Made by a program: the position numbers and the translations under genes. Positions 15,207 through 22,308 of a stretch of 26,562 nucleotides of DNA are shown here, piece by piece. Numbering within the stretch: position 1 is the first letter of the stretch; each line of letters begins with the position of its first letter. The notes under the pieces were generated by a model that did not search any database, had not been told where the DNA came from, and worked only from the letters and a program-made list of their open reading frames with translations. The stretch comes from JAJPKE01 sp052143275 (GTDB taxonomy: Bacteria > Chloroflexota > Ktedonobacteria > Ktedonobacterales > JADMIN01). The stretch spans positions 1 through 26,562 of the forward strand of contig JBKQTH010000202.1 in assembly GCA_052143275.1 (NCBI GenBank), written 5' to 3'.

Positions 15207-15959
15207 CTATTGCTTGCTTGGGTGGCGTTTGGCGATGTAGGCGGCGATGCCATCAAGAACACACTCTAGGCCGAAGGCGAAGTTCGCCTCCTTGTCGGGA
15301 GGTTCCTCCTCTTCGTCGATGAGGCGCGCAAAGATGGGATACTGCCCGGTGGCGAACACCTGTCGTAGATACGGGGAGGTAGCTCTCTGCCACTCCTCCT
15401 CGCTCATGCCGTTTCGACGCCTCGCCTCCTCCTCAGCCGCCGTGTTGAGAACGTGCCCGACCACATAGCTGTCTACAGTGTCGAGAACTCTCTTCATGGT
15501 GGAGAAGTCCAGGCCCAGACCATCGACGGCAGCCAGAGAGAACTCGCCGTAGCGCAGCCCGTTCGGCCCGAGTGGAGGCCGGTTCTCTAAGAGCGCCGTG
15601 AGCCAGGGATGGCGCAGCAGCACAGTCCTCCTCTGCATGGTGACCACGCGCAGGTCCGGACGCCAGTCGCCCGACCGGTGGGCAGGTAGCTCGATCTCGC
15701 CCAAGGCGGCATCGAGCATGAGGTCGAACAGGTCTTGCTTGCTGGAGATGTGCCAGTAGAGCGACATGGTACCCGCACCAAGCTTCGCGGCGATGCGCCG
15801 CATCGAAACGGCCTCTATCCCCTCGGCATCAGCGAGTTCGATCGCGGCACGCACGATGTGTTCCCGGCTTAACGGTGGAGTTTTTGTGGGTGAGGTCCGT
15901 TCCGGGCGCGTCCAGATCAGATCGATTTTCGACTGCTTTTCATGCTCGGCCGGCGCCAT
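15207..15959 (-). CDS. TetR-family transcriptional repressor, divergent from the MFS exporter
   Basis: The product is 250 residues from ATG 15959, or the adjacent ATG 15962, just after GAGGTGGA. The frame extends upstream without another good start. The DNA-binding domain spans residues 30-78, with SREHIVRAAIELADAEGIEA and the helix-turn-helix VSMRRIAAKLGAGTMSLYWH. The C-terminal domain (about 90-245) is long and helical, as in TetR members that bind drugs or metabolites. It is divergent from the MFS gene across a 110-base region with a perfect 25-bp palindrome over the start of transcription. Ligand-relieved repression of the exporter and of tetR itself is likely. A near copy of the operator before the amidinotransferase-like gene suggests a wider regulon. 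Confidence 0.88.
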   Translation of the reverse strand: MAPAEHEKQSKIDLIWTRPERTSPTKTPPLSREHIVRAAIELADAEGIEAVSMRRIAAKLGAGTMSLYWHISSKQDLFDLMLDAALGEIELPAHRSGDWRPDLRVVTMQRRTVLLRHPWLTALLENRPPLGPNGLRYGEFSLAAVDGLGLDFSTMKRVLDTVDSYVVGHVLNTAAEEEARRRNGMSEEEWQRATSPYLRQVFATGQYPIFARLIDEEEEPPDKEANFAFGLECVLDGIAAYIAKRHPSKQ

Positions 15960-15984
15960 CATTCCACCTCTAAAAAATATTCTC

Positions 15985-16013
15985 TTGACTTTCGTACATT
16001 GTACCATTATACT
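15985..16013 (+). promoter_or_regulatory. Promoter of the MFS gene, with a back-to-back tetR -10
   Basis: TTGACT (15985-15990) and TATACT (16008-16013) are separated by 17 bases. On the opposite strand TATAAT (complement of 16006-16011) lies over the same bases and could be the tetR -10, so the two divergent promoters overlap and one bound repressor could block both. Confidence 0.65.
15994..16004. promoter_or_regulatory. Minor GTAC palindrome inside the promoter spacer
   Basis: GTACA-T-TGTAC is a perfect 11-bp palindrome centred at 15999, within the 17-base spacer. It shares outer GTAC arms with the main operator and could be a weak repressor site. Confidence 0.4.
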
Positions 16014-16037
16014 TCCATCGTACGACGTACGATGGAA
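16013..16037. promoter_or_regulatory. Perfect 25-bp palindromic TetR operator
   Basis: Arms TTCCATCGTACG and CGTACGATGGAA flank a central A at 16025 with no mismatch. The site begins at the last base of the -10 box and covers the expected +1. A perfect odd-length palindrome next to a divergent tetR gene is the normal form of a TetR operator. Confidence 0.8.
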
Positions 16038-16038
16038 G

Positions 16039-16049
16039 GTACGTCGTAC
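16039..16049. promoter_or_regulatory. Secondary operator core
   Basis: GTACG-T-CGTAC is a perfect 11-bp palindrome centred at 16044, 19 bases from the centre of the main operator and with the same core apart from the central base. Two bound dimers near two helical turns apart are plausible. Confidence 0.5.
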
Positions 16050-16069
16050 TAGAGGGAAGGGTTTCAATT

Positions 16070-17533
16070 ATGACAGAAGTAATTCAATCAGTTAGTACCG
16101 ACCACGACACCGTAAGTGGGGGGACACCCGGTGATCCTACGCAGTTAACCTGGCGGTTGCGAGCGATCCTGGCTGTCGTTCTCATCGCCGACATCCTGGA
16201 CCTAATGGACTCGACGATTACCAATATTGCCGCACCATCGATCGTCCGCGACATCGGCGGCGGCCAGTCGCTAATCAAGTGGCTCGGAGCGAGCTATGCC
16301 CTCGCGATCGGGGTACTTCTCGTCGTCGGCGGGCGCCTCGGTGACCGTTACGGCAAGCGCCGACTCTTCCTCATCGGTATCACCGGCTTTACCGCGGCGT
16401 CAGCGCTGTGTGGCCTGTCCGTTGACCCAACGATGATTATTATTGGGCGCCTCATTCAGAGTGGCTTCGGTGCCCTGCTTATTCCCCAGGGTATAAGTAT
16501 CCTAATGGCCACCTTCTCACGCGATCAGCTGCCACGAGCCATCAGCGCGTTCGGACCAATCATGGGAATTGCGGCCGTCATAGGACCGATCGTGGCCGGC
16601 TTTATCATCACTGCCAACATCGCCGGATTGGACTGGCGCCCCGTCTTTCTTATCAACATTGGCCTTGGAATAACTGGCTTGGTTGCGGCTGCTAAGCTTC
16701 TGCCCCATGATAAGCCTATCTCCCGCGAACACATCGACGTCATCGGCGCAGCTCTCCTTGGTGCTACCATGCTTACTCTCATCTTCGGCCTCATTCAAGG
16801 CTCAACTAATGGTTGGACGACCCTTCCAATCGTCAGCCTGATCGCCGGAATCGTGCTCTTCGTCAGCTTTGCCATCCGCCAGCGTCTGGCTAAAAAACCA
16901 CTCATTCACCCGTCACTGCTGGCCAATAAGGGATTCACCGCTGGACTGCTCGTCGGTTTGGGCCTCTTCGCTTCAGTAAGCGGCATTGCCTACGTCATCT
17001 CACTATTCTTCCAATTGATTCTTCACCTTACTCCGTCTCAAGCCGCTATCGGACTAGCGCCTATGGCAATCGGGATCATTGCCGCTGCAATCATCTGCCG
17101 TCCACTGCTCGAGTCACTTGGCCGCAAGCTAGTTACTATAGGGCTGTTACTCACCCTCGTTGGGGCAACTGGTCTCTGGGCGACGATTGCCGCCAAAGGG
17201 TTGACAGTCACCGCATGGCTGACCGCTCCCTCTATCTTTGTCCTCGGCGTTGGTATGGGTGCCTGCTTCAGCAGCATTTATGAAGTGGCGGTCGGCAACG
17301 TTGAACATCACGAAGCTGGCAGTGCCAGCGGCGCTCTAAGTGCCGTGCAACAACTTGCCGCGGCCATCGGATCGGCAGTCGTAACGACCATCTACCTCAG
17401 TCTTCAACGAACAGACGAAGGCATTAAGGGTATGACCGTCAGTCTTGTCGTGGTAATCGTCATGACCTTTCCATGCCTCGGACTGGTCAGATTTATGCCA
17501 AAATCGGCACCGCCTGACGAAGCTCTTGCATAA
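16070..17533 (+). CDS. MFS drug-type exporter, 14-helix DHA2 (EmrB/QacA) family
   Basis: The product is 487 residues from ATG 16070, with AGAGGGAAGGG upstream. About fourteen hydrophobic segments are visible. The first helix carries DLMDSTITNIAAPSI, the D..D.TI.N.A.P pattern of DHA2 exporters. Motif A between helices 2 and 3 reads GGRLGDRYGKRR. The exporter helix 5 region contains GPIMGIAAVIGPIVAGFI, resembling the antiporter motif C. Such proteins expel hydrophobic or cationic compounds using the proton gradient. Expression is probably controlled by the divergent TetR at the palindromic operator. By eye the gene is less GC-rich than the flanking malic enzyme, so it may have been acquired. 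Confidence 0.9.
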   Translation: MTEVIQSVSTDHDTVSGGTPGDPTQLTWRLRAILAVVLIADILDLMDSTITNIAAPSIVRDIGGGQSLIKWLGASYALAIGVLLVVGGRLGDRYGKRRLFLIGITGFTAASALCGLSVDPTMIIIGRLIQSGFGALLIPQGISILMATFSRDQLPRAISAFGPIMGIAAVIGPIVAGFIITANIAGLDWRPVFLINIGLGITGLVAAAKLLPHDKPISREHIDVIGAALLGATMLTLIFGLIQGSTNGWTTLPIVSLIAGIVLFVSFAIRQRLAKKPLIHPSLLANKGFTAGLLVGLGLFASVSGIAYVISLFFQLILHLTPSQAAIGLAPMAIGIIAAAIICRPLLESLGRKLVTIGLLLTLVGATGLWATIAAKGLTVTAWLTAPSIFVLGVGMGACFSSIYEVAVGNVEHHEAGSASGALSAVQQLAAAIGSAVVTTIYLSLQRTDEGIKGMTVSLVVVIVMTFPCLGLVRFMPKSAPPDEALA

Positions 17534-17595
17534 GGGTCAGGCAATTTCAAAACTGCTCGCTATATTCGTGCAACGAATCCCGGGTGCTAACTTGG

Positions 17596-17735
17596 CTCGG
17601 AATCAGCAATGGCATGTACTTTGCAGCAGAACGGGCGGTAGCGCGTCTGGTCCATGCCCACCTGCGCGGAGGCAGCAAGGCTCCCTCCGCTGGTAGAGAA
17701 TCCATGGGCGGTCTCTGCCACTATTGAGGCCGGTG
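17596..17735 (+). pseudogene. Malic enzyme 3' relic
   Basis: Translation from 17599 gives ISNGMYFAAERAVARLVHA, matching ISDGMFMTAARAVSSLVEV in the malic enzyme at 20458. After a frameshift near 17675 it continues with LPPLVENPWAVSATIEAG, against LLPLVENLREVSATVAVE. The DNA aligns with about 21937-22070. Only the last 45 or so codons are left, so this is a decayed copy related to the second malic enzyme. Its second frame runs into the MIP gene and falsely lengthens that ORF. Confidence 0.75.
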
Positions 17736-17791
17736 GTCTGCTCATCTGGGCGCGGTTGTCCAGTGACGACGAAGACACCCTGGAGGGCAGT

Positions 17792-18634
17792 TTGGCTTTA
17801 CAAGACGGCACGGCGGGCGGGCTCACGGAGAGCTCCCGTGACCAACTGATTGCTGTGCTCGGCGAGAAACGGTATCACGCCGACTGGACGAACACTCGCC
17901 ATCGCGCCCGGCGGCTCCTGAGTGAGTTCATTGGCACCTTCGGTCTGCTCTTCGTCCTCTCGGCGGGGGCTGGCGCGATAACGGCTGGTGCTGGGGCGCC
18001 GGTGAGCAAAGTGACGCTGGTCGCGCTTCTCTCGGCCACCTCTGCGTTGTGGATTGTGGCCGCGGTCTCAGCCCTTGGTGACGTCTCTGCCCACTTCAAC
18101 CCAGCGACGACCTTCGCCTTCGCCCTGCGCGGAGATATGCACTGGTACATGGCGGTGGCCTATTGGGTGGTACAGTTTGCCGCCGCCGGGGCCGGTTCAC
18201 TCCTCGCACGCGCGTTTTTCGGAACCTACAGCAAGCTAGCTGCAACCATGCCACCACCGGGCCAGGAGTGGCAAGCGGTGGCATTCGAGGCTCTCATCAC
18301 CGGTGGGCAGGTGATGCTCGTGCTTTCGATGGCCGCGGGTCCAAAGCTCAACGGCCCGTTAATCCCATATGCCGTGGGGGCCTACATCTTTTCCCTTGGG
18401 ATGACTGGAGGCTTGTTCGACGGGGCGGCCATGAACCCGGCGCGTGCTTTTGGACCGGACCTGGCACTGGGGGATTTCAACGCGCTGTGGGTCTATGTAG
18501 TTGGATCAATAGTTGGTGCCGCGGCGGCGGTACTCCTAGATGGCGTCCTGCGTGGACGGGCGACTGCACGCGAGGCCGCCTCAGCACAAAGCGTTGCGCT
18601 GAATGAGTCGGAAGAATCGCCGGATCGACCCTGA
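17792..18634 (+). CDS. MIP-family channel (aquaporin/glycerol facilitator type)
   Basis: The ORF is open from ATG 17654, but residues 9-28 of that version are malic-enzyme relic sequence. The likely start is therefore TTG 17792, four bases after GGAGGG (or GTG 17855). From 17792 the protein is 280 residues. Both family boxes are present: HFNPATT and MNPARAFGPD, each dipping into the membrane as a half helix. Six membrane helices follow the usual pattern, beginning RRLLSEFIGTFGLLFVLSAG. The family conducts water, glycerol or small uncharged solutes; here solute choice is not evident. It stands just before fumarase and malic enzyme, but no shared transcript is evident because a 154-base gap with repeats separates it from fumarase. 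Confidence 0.85.
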   Translation: MALQDGTAGGLTESSRDQLIAVLGEKRYHADWTNTRHRARRLLSEFIGTFGLLFVLSAGAGAITAGAGAPVSKVTLVALLSATSALWIVAAVSALGDVSAHFNPATTFAFALRGDMHWYMAVAYWVVQFAAAGAGSLLARAFFGTYSKLAATMPPPGQEWQAVAFEALITGGQVMLVLSMAAGPKLNGPLIPYAVGAYIFSLGMTGGLFDGAAMNPARAFGPDLALGDFNALWVYVVGSIVGAAAAVLLDGVLRGRATAREAASAQSVALNESEESPDRP

Positions 18635-18652
18635 TCGACCCTGATCGACCCT
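18623..18652. repeat. Tandem decamer GATCGACCCT x3 over the MIP stop codon
   Basis: Three perfect consecutive copies lie at 18623-18632, 18633-18642 and 18643-18652. The stop TGA (18632-18634) spans the first junction. Ten-base steps change frame, so a copy-number change would alter only the non-coding tail. Confidence 0.9.
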
Positions 18653-18700
18653 AAGGGGCTAAAGGGGGCGTTTGGCGCGATGAACGGGCATGGGTAGTTC

Positions 18701-18752
18701 GCAGACACATGTCAGTCAGTCGACGAGCATGTCTGCCAGTGGACGGACATGC
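18701..18752. promoter_or_regulatory. Clustered CATGTC inverted repeats before fumarase
   Basis: GCATGTC (18727-18733) and GACATGC (18746-18752) form an inverted repeat with a 12-base spacer. GCAGACACATG (18701-18711) also pairs with CATGTCTGC (18728-18736) with one bulge. They lie 37-88 bases before the fumarase start and could be regulator sites or alternative mRNA hairpins. No clear -35/-10 pair was found. Confidence 0.4.
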
Positions 18753-18788
18753 ATAAATAGTGAACGGATGGAGAAGGGAAAAAGAACA

Positions 18789-20267
18789 ATGGAATCGGTC
18801 AAAGATACCGAGATCAAAGACGGCCACGATAAGCCCGGCACAATTCTCGATGGAGGCGCCTACCGGGTCGAGACCGACTCGCTGGGCGAGGTGCTCGTGC
18901 CGGCGGATCGGCTCTGGGGCGCACAGACGCAGCGCTCGCTCATCCACTTTTCCATTGGGGATGACCACATGCCCAAGGCGGTCTACCACGCCTACGGCTA
19001 CGTCAAGAAAGCGGCGGCGATCATCAACAGCGCCGCCGGCAAACTCTCCAAGGAGAAGGCTGACCTGATCAGCCGGGTGGCCGATGAAGTGATCGCCGGT
19101 ACGCTAGACAGTGAGTTTCCGCTCTACGTGTGGCAGACCGGCTCGGGCACCCAGTCCAACATGAACCTCAATGAGGTCATCTCCAACCGGGCGATCCAAA
19201 TCGCTGGCGGTACGCTGGGCACCAAGACGCCTATCCACCCTAACGACGACGTGAACATGTCGCAGTCCTCCAACGACACCTTTCCTACCGCGATGCATAT
19301 TGCCACGGTACTGGAGTTCACCGACCACCTCATTCCGCACGTCGAGGCGCTGATTGCCGCCATGTGGGAGAAGGCGGTCGCCTGGGTCGATGTCGTCAAG
19401 ATCGGACGTACCCACCTAGAGGATGCCACGCCGCTCACGGTCGGCCAGGAGTGGTCCGGCTATGTCACGCAGCTGCGCGATGCGCTGGATCTGGTGAAGG
19501 CTTCGATGAAGGGTCTCTACCAGTTGGCGGCGGGCGGCACAGCGGTGGGGACGGGCCTCAATACCTTGCCGGACTTCGGCTCCAAGATCGCCGCCGAGAT
19601 TTCGCGCCTAACTGGCCAGCCGTTCGTCACCGCGCCCAACAAGTTTGCGGCTCAAGGGTCGCTCGATGCGATGGTCAACGCCAGCGCGTCGCTGCGGGCA
19701 CTGGCGGTAGCCCTGATGAAAATCGCCAATGACCTGCGCTGGTTGGGGTCAGGTCCGCGCTGCGGGCTGCACGAGCTGAACGTGCCCGCCAACGAGCCGG
19801 GCTCCTCGATTATGCCGGGAAAAGTCAACCCTACGCAAGAGGAGGCCATGGTGATGGTCTGCATCCAGGTCATCGGCGACGACAACGCGGTGGCGGTTGC
19901 TGGATCCCAAGGCAATTTCGAGCTCAATGCCATGCGGCCGATCATCATCAACAACGTGCTCCATTCAGCGCGTATCCTGGGAGATGCCAGTGAGAAGCTG
20001 CGGCAGTACAGTATTGCCGGGATGACCCTGAATGAACAGAAGATCGGCGCCTACGTGAATGAATCGCTGATGTTGGTGACCGCGCTCAGCCCGGTGATCG
20101 GCTATGACAGGGCATCGGCCATTGCCCATCAGGCGATGGACCAAGGGACCACGCTGCGCGACGCCGCCATTCACAGTGGCGCTATTAGCGCCCAGGATTT
20201 CGACACCATTGTGGTTCCCGACCACATGGTGGGCAATCCGCACCAGGATCTCGGGGTGACACCATAG
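18789..20267 (+). CDS. fumC: Class II fumarase (fumarate hydratase)
   Basis: The product is 492 residues from ATG 18789; GGAGAAGGG lies upstream. An ATG at 18768 and the ORF start at 18690 are alternatives, but they would add residues not typical of the family. The enzyme interconverts fumarate and L-malate in the TCA cycle. Visible: TGSGTQSNMNLNEV (117-130), KTPIHPNDDVNMSQSSND (146-163), GRTHLEDATPL with catalytic H209, and the signature GSSIMPGKVNPTQ (338-350), whose mobile loop supplies the catalytic serine. The length exceeds the common 460-470 because of a 25-residue N-terminal extension. The malic enzyme 190 bases downstream could use its product directly. A relic of another fumarase copy lies at 22205. 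Confidence 0.95.
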   Translation: MESVKDTEIKDGHDKPGTILDGGAYRVETDSLGEVLVPADRLWGAQTQRSLIHFSIGDDHMPKAVYHAYGYVKKAAAIINSAAGKLSKEKADLISRVADEVIAGTLDSEFPLYVWQTGSGTQSNMNLNEVISNRAIQIAGGTLGTKTPIHPNDDVNMSQSSNDTFPTAMHIATVLEFTDHLIPHVEALIAAMWEKAVAWVDVVKIGRTHLEDATPLTVGQEWSGYVTQLRDALDLVKASMKGLYQLAAGGTAVGTGLNTLPDFGSKIAAEISRLTGQPFVTAPNKFAAQGSLDAMVNASASLRALAVALMKIANDLRWLGSGPRCGLHELNVPANEPGSSIMPGKVNPTQEEAMVMVCIQVIGDDNAVAVAGSQGNFELNAMRPIIINNVLHSARILGDASEKLRQYSIAGMTLNEQKIGAYVNESLMLVTALSPVIGYDRASAIAHQAMDQGTTLRDAAIHSGAISAQDFDTIVVPDHMVGNPHQDLGVTP

Positions 20268-20457
20268 CGGCTTTGATTGCACTCAAGCACATCGGTGGGT
20301 ACCGCTTCCAGGGACAAATGCCACCAGCTCTGTCTATTTCCTGGTTCAACGCAACGCATCTCTGGCCGCCTATGGCACGGTCTCTGCGGCAGCGTTGATA
20401 CAGACACTCTGGTGGTGGTTTGCCGTTGCACAGAGGGTACGAGTAGGAGATTCGAAA

Positions 20458-22197
20458 ATGAACGTAATGAACGGCTATCGTATAAGTTCTGATGGGTCTG
20501 CCGGACGGACGATGAAGCTCACCGTCACCGGCTATGACGTGCTCAGGGATCCGACCCTCAATCGCGGCAACGCCTTCACCGCGGCCGAGCGCCAGGCGCT
20601 GCACTTGGTCGGCCTACTTCCCTCCGTCGTGATTACCCTGGACGAGCAAGCCAGGCGTTCGTATGCTCAGCTGCAGGAGCAGCCGACCGATCTGGCGAAG
20701 AACATCTTCCTGACCGCCCTGCAGGACCGCAACGAAGTCCTGTTTTACCGGCTCCTGTCCGACCACCTGGCGGAACTCCTCCCGATTGTCTATGATCCCA
20801 CGGTGGCGCAAGCTATCGAACTCTACAGCCACGAATATCGGCGTCCACGCGGCGTCTACCTCTCCATCGACGATCCGGACGCCATCGAGATGTCCCTTCG
20901 CGATTTTGGGGCGGGACCGGACGACATCGACCTGATTGTGGCCACTGACGCCGAGGAAATTCTGGGCATCGGCGACTGGGGCGTGGGAGGCATCGACATC
21001 TCGGTGGGCAAGCTCGCCGTCTACACTGCGGCGGCCGGGATCCACCCGGCCCGAGTCATCCCCGTGATGCTCGATGTCGGCACCAATCGGGAAGGCCTGC
21101 TCAACGACCCATCTTACCTGGGAAACCGGCATTCGCGCGTGCGAGGGGAGCGCTACGACGCCTTCATCGACACCTACGTCAAGACCGCAAGCAAGCTCTT
21201 CCCCAATGCCTTACTACACTGGGAAGACTTTGGCGTCAGCAACGGACGACGCATCCTGCAAAAATACCGCGACCAGGTGTGTACCTTCAACGACGACGTG
21301 CAGGGGACCGGCGCGATCACGCTGGGGGCGATCTTCTCCGCACTCAAAGTCACCGGACTGCCGCTGCGGGAGCAGCGGGTGGTGATCTTTGGTTCGGGCT
21401 CGGCGGGCATTGGCAATGCCGATCAGATTCGCGCCGCCATGATCCAGAGCGGCCTCTCCAAAGACGAGGCCACCCGGTGCTTCTGGTGCGTCGACATACA
21501 GGGTCTGCTCACCGACAACATGGGGAGCTCACTGCGTGACTTCCAGGTCGCTTACGCACGACCAGCCGGCGAGGTCACGTGCTGGACCCATGACCTCCCG
21601 AGTGGGGGCATCAGCTTGGCCGAGGTGGTGCGCCAAGTCCATCCCACTATGCTGATCGGGACCTCGACCGCTCCGGGGACCTTCACCGAGGCCATTGTGA
21701 AGGAGATGGCGGCGCATGTCGGGCGGCCCATGATCTTCCCGCTCTCCAATCCCACGAGCCTTATGGAGGCCAGTGCCAGTGATCTGATCACCTGGACCGA
21801 TGGACGGGCGCTGGTGGCGACTGGCATTCCCTCGCGCCCGGTCACCTATAAGGGCGTGACCTATGCGATCGGCCAGGCCAATAACGCGCTCTTGTATCCT
21901 GGCCTGGGGCTGGGGACGATTGTCGCGCGAGCACGCCGCATCAGCGATGGGATGTTCATGACGGCGGCGCGAGCGGTATCGAGTCTGGTGGAGGTGCAGT
22001 CGCCAGGAGCCCCGCTGCTGCCGCTGGTGGAGAATCTGCGGGAGGTCTCAGCCACGGTGGCGGTCGAAGTCGCCAAAACCGCGGCGGCCGAAGGGTTGGC
22101 ACGGGTCCAGCTCACTGATGTCGTCCAGCAGGTCCAGGATGCCATGTGGCAGCCGGTTTATCCGCAATTGGCGGTGGCCGAGGCGGCTCACGTATAA
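20458..22197 (+). CDS. NAD-dependent malic enzyme (second copy)
   Basis: The product is 579 residues. ATG 20458 is preceded by TAGGAG about eight bases away; the frame is open from 20395. It catalyses malate to pyruvate plus CO2. Family residues: Y112 in VYDPTV (a T-to-D change after the tyrosine compared with YTPVV in the first copy), K185 in GKLAVY, E256-D257 in WEDF, D279-D280 in FNDDVQGT, and GSGSAGIG (312-319) in the dinucleotide-binding fold with D following (VDIQG), favouring NAD. It is clearly diverged from the copy at 13162, so it is not a recent duplicate of it. It lies on the same strand as fumC, with a 190-base gap containing no recognised gene. The C-terminal coding sequence resembles the relic at 17596. 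Confidence 0.93.
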   Translation: MNVMNGYRISSDGSAGRTMKLTVTGYDVLRDPTLNRGNAFTAAERQALHLVGLLPSVVITLDEQARRSYAQLQEQPTDLAKNIFLTALQDRNEVLFYRLLSDHLAELLPIVYDPTVAQAIELYSHEYRRPRGVYLSIDDPDAIEMSLRDFGAGPDDIDLIVATDAEEILGIGDWGVGGIDISVGKLAVYTAAAGIHPARVIPVMLDVGTNREGLLNDPSYLGNRHSRVRGERYDAFIDTYVKTASKLFPNALLHWEDFGVSNGRRILQKYRDQVCTFNDDVQGTGAITLGAIFSALKVTGLPLREQRVVIFGSGSAGIGNADQIRAAMIQSGLSKDEATRCFWCVDIQGLLTDNMGSSLRDFQVAYARPAGEVTCWTHDLPSGGISLAEVVRQVHPTMLIGTSTAPGTFTEAIVKEMAAHVGRPMIFPLSNPTSLMEASASDLITWTDGRALVATGIPSRPVTYKGVTYAIGQANNALLYPGLGLGTIVARARRISDGMFMTAARAVSSLVEVQSPGAPLLPLVENLREVSATVAVEVAKTAAAEGLARVQLTDVVQQVQDAMWQPVYPQLAVAEAAHV

Positions 22198-22204
22198 CGA
22201 CCAC

Positions 22205-22300
22205 TCTACTGGGGATGACCACTTGCCCAAGGCAGTCTACTTTGCCTACGGCTACGTGAAGAAAGCGGCGGCGTTCGTCAACGGCGCCGCCGGTAAACTT
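22205..22300 (+). pseudogene. Fumarase fragment (relic)
   Basis: Just after the second malic enzyme the plus strand reads GDDHLPKAVYFAYGYVKKAA followed by AFVNGAAGKL. The intact fumarase has GDDHMPKAVYHAYGYVKKAA and AIINSAAGKL at residues 58-85. Over about 90 bases I count roughly a dozen mismatches. Similarity starts and stops abruptly. The piece lies between the malic enzyme stop and the convergent aldehyde dehydrogenase stop. It marks the remains of a second fumarase gene. Confidence 0.85.
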
Positions 22301-22308
22301 CCCTTCGA

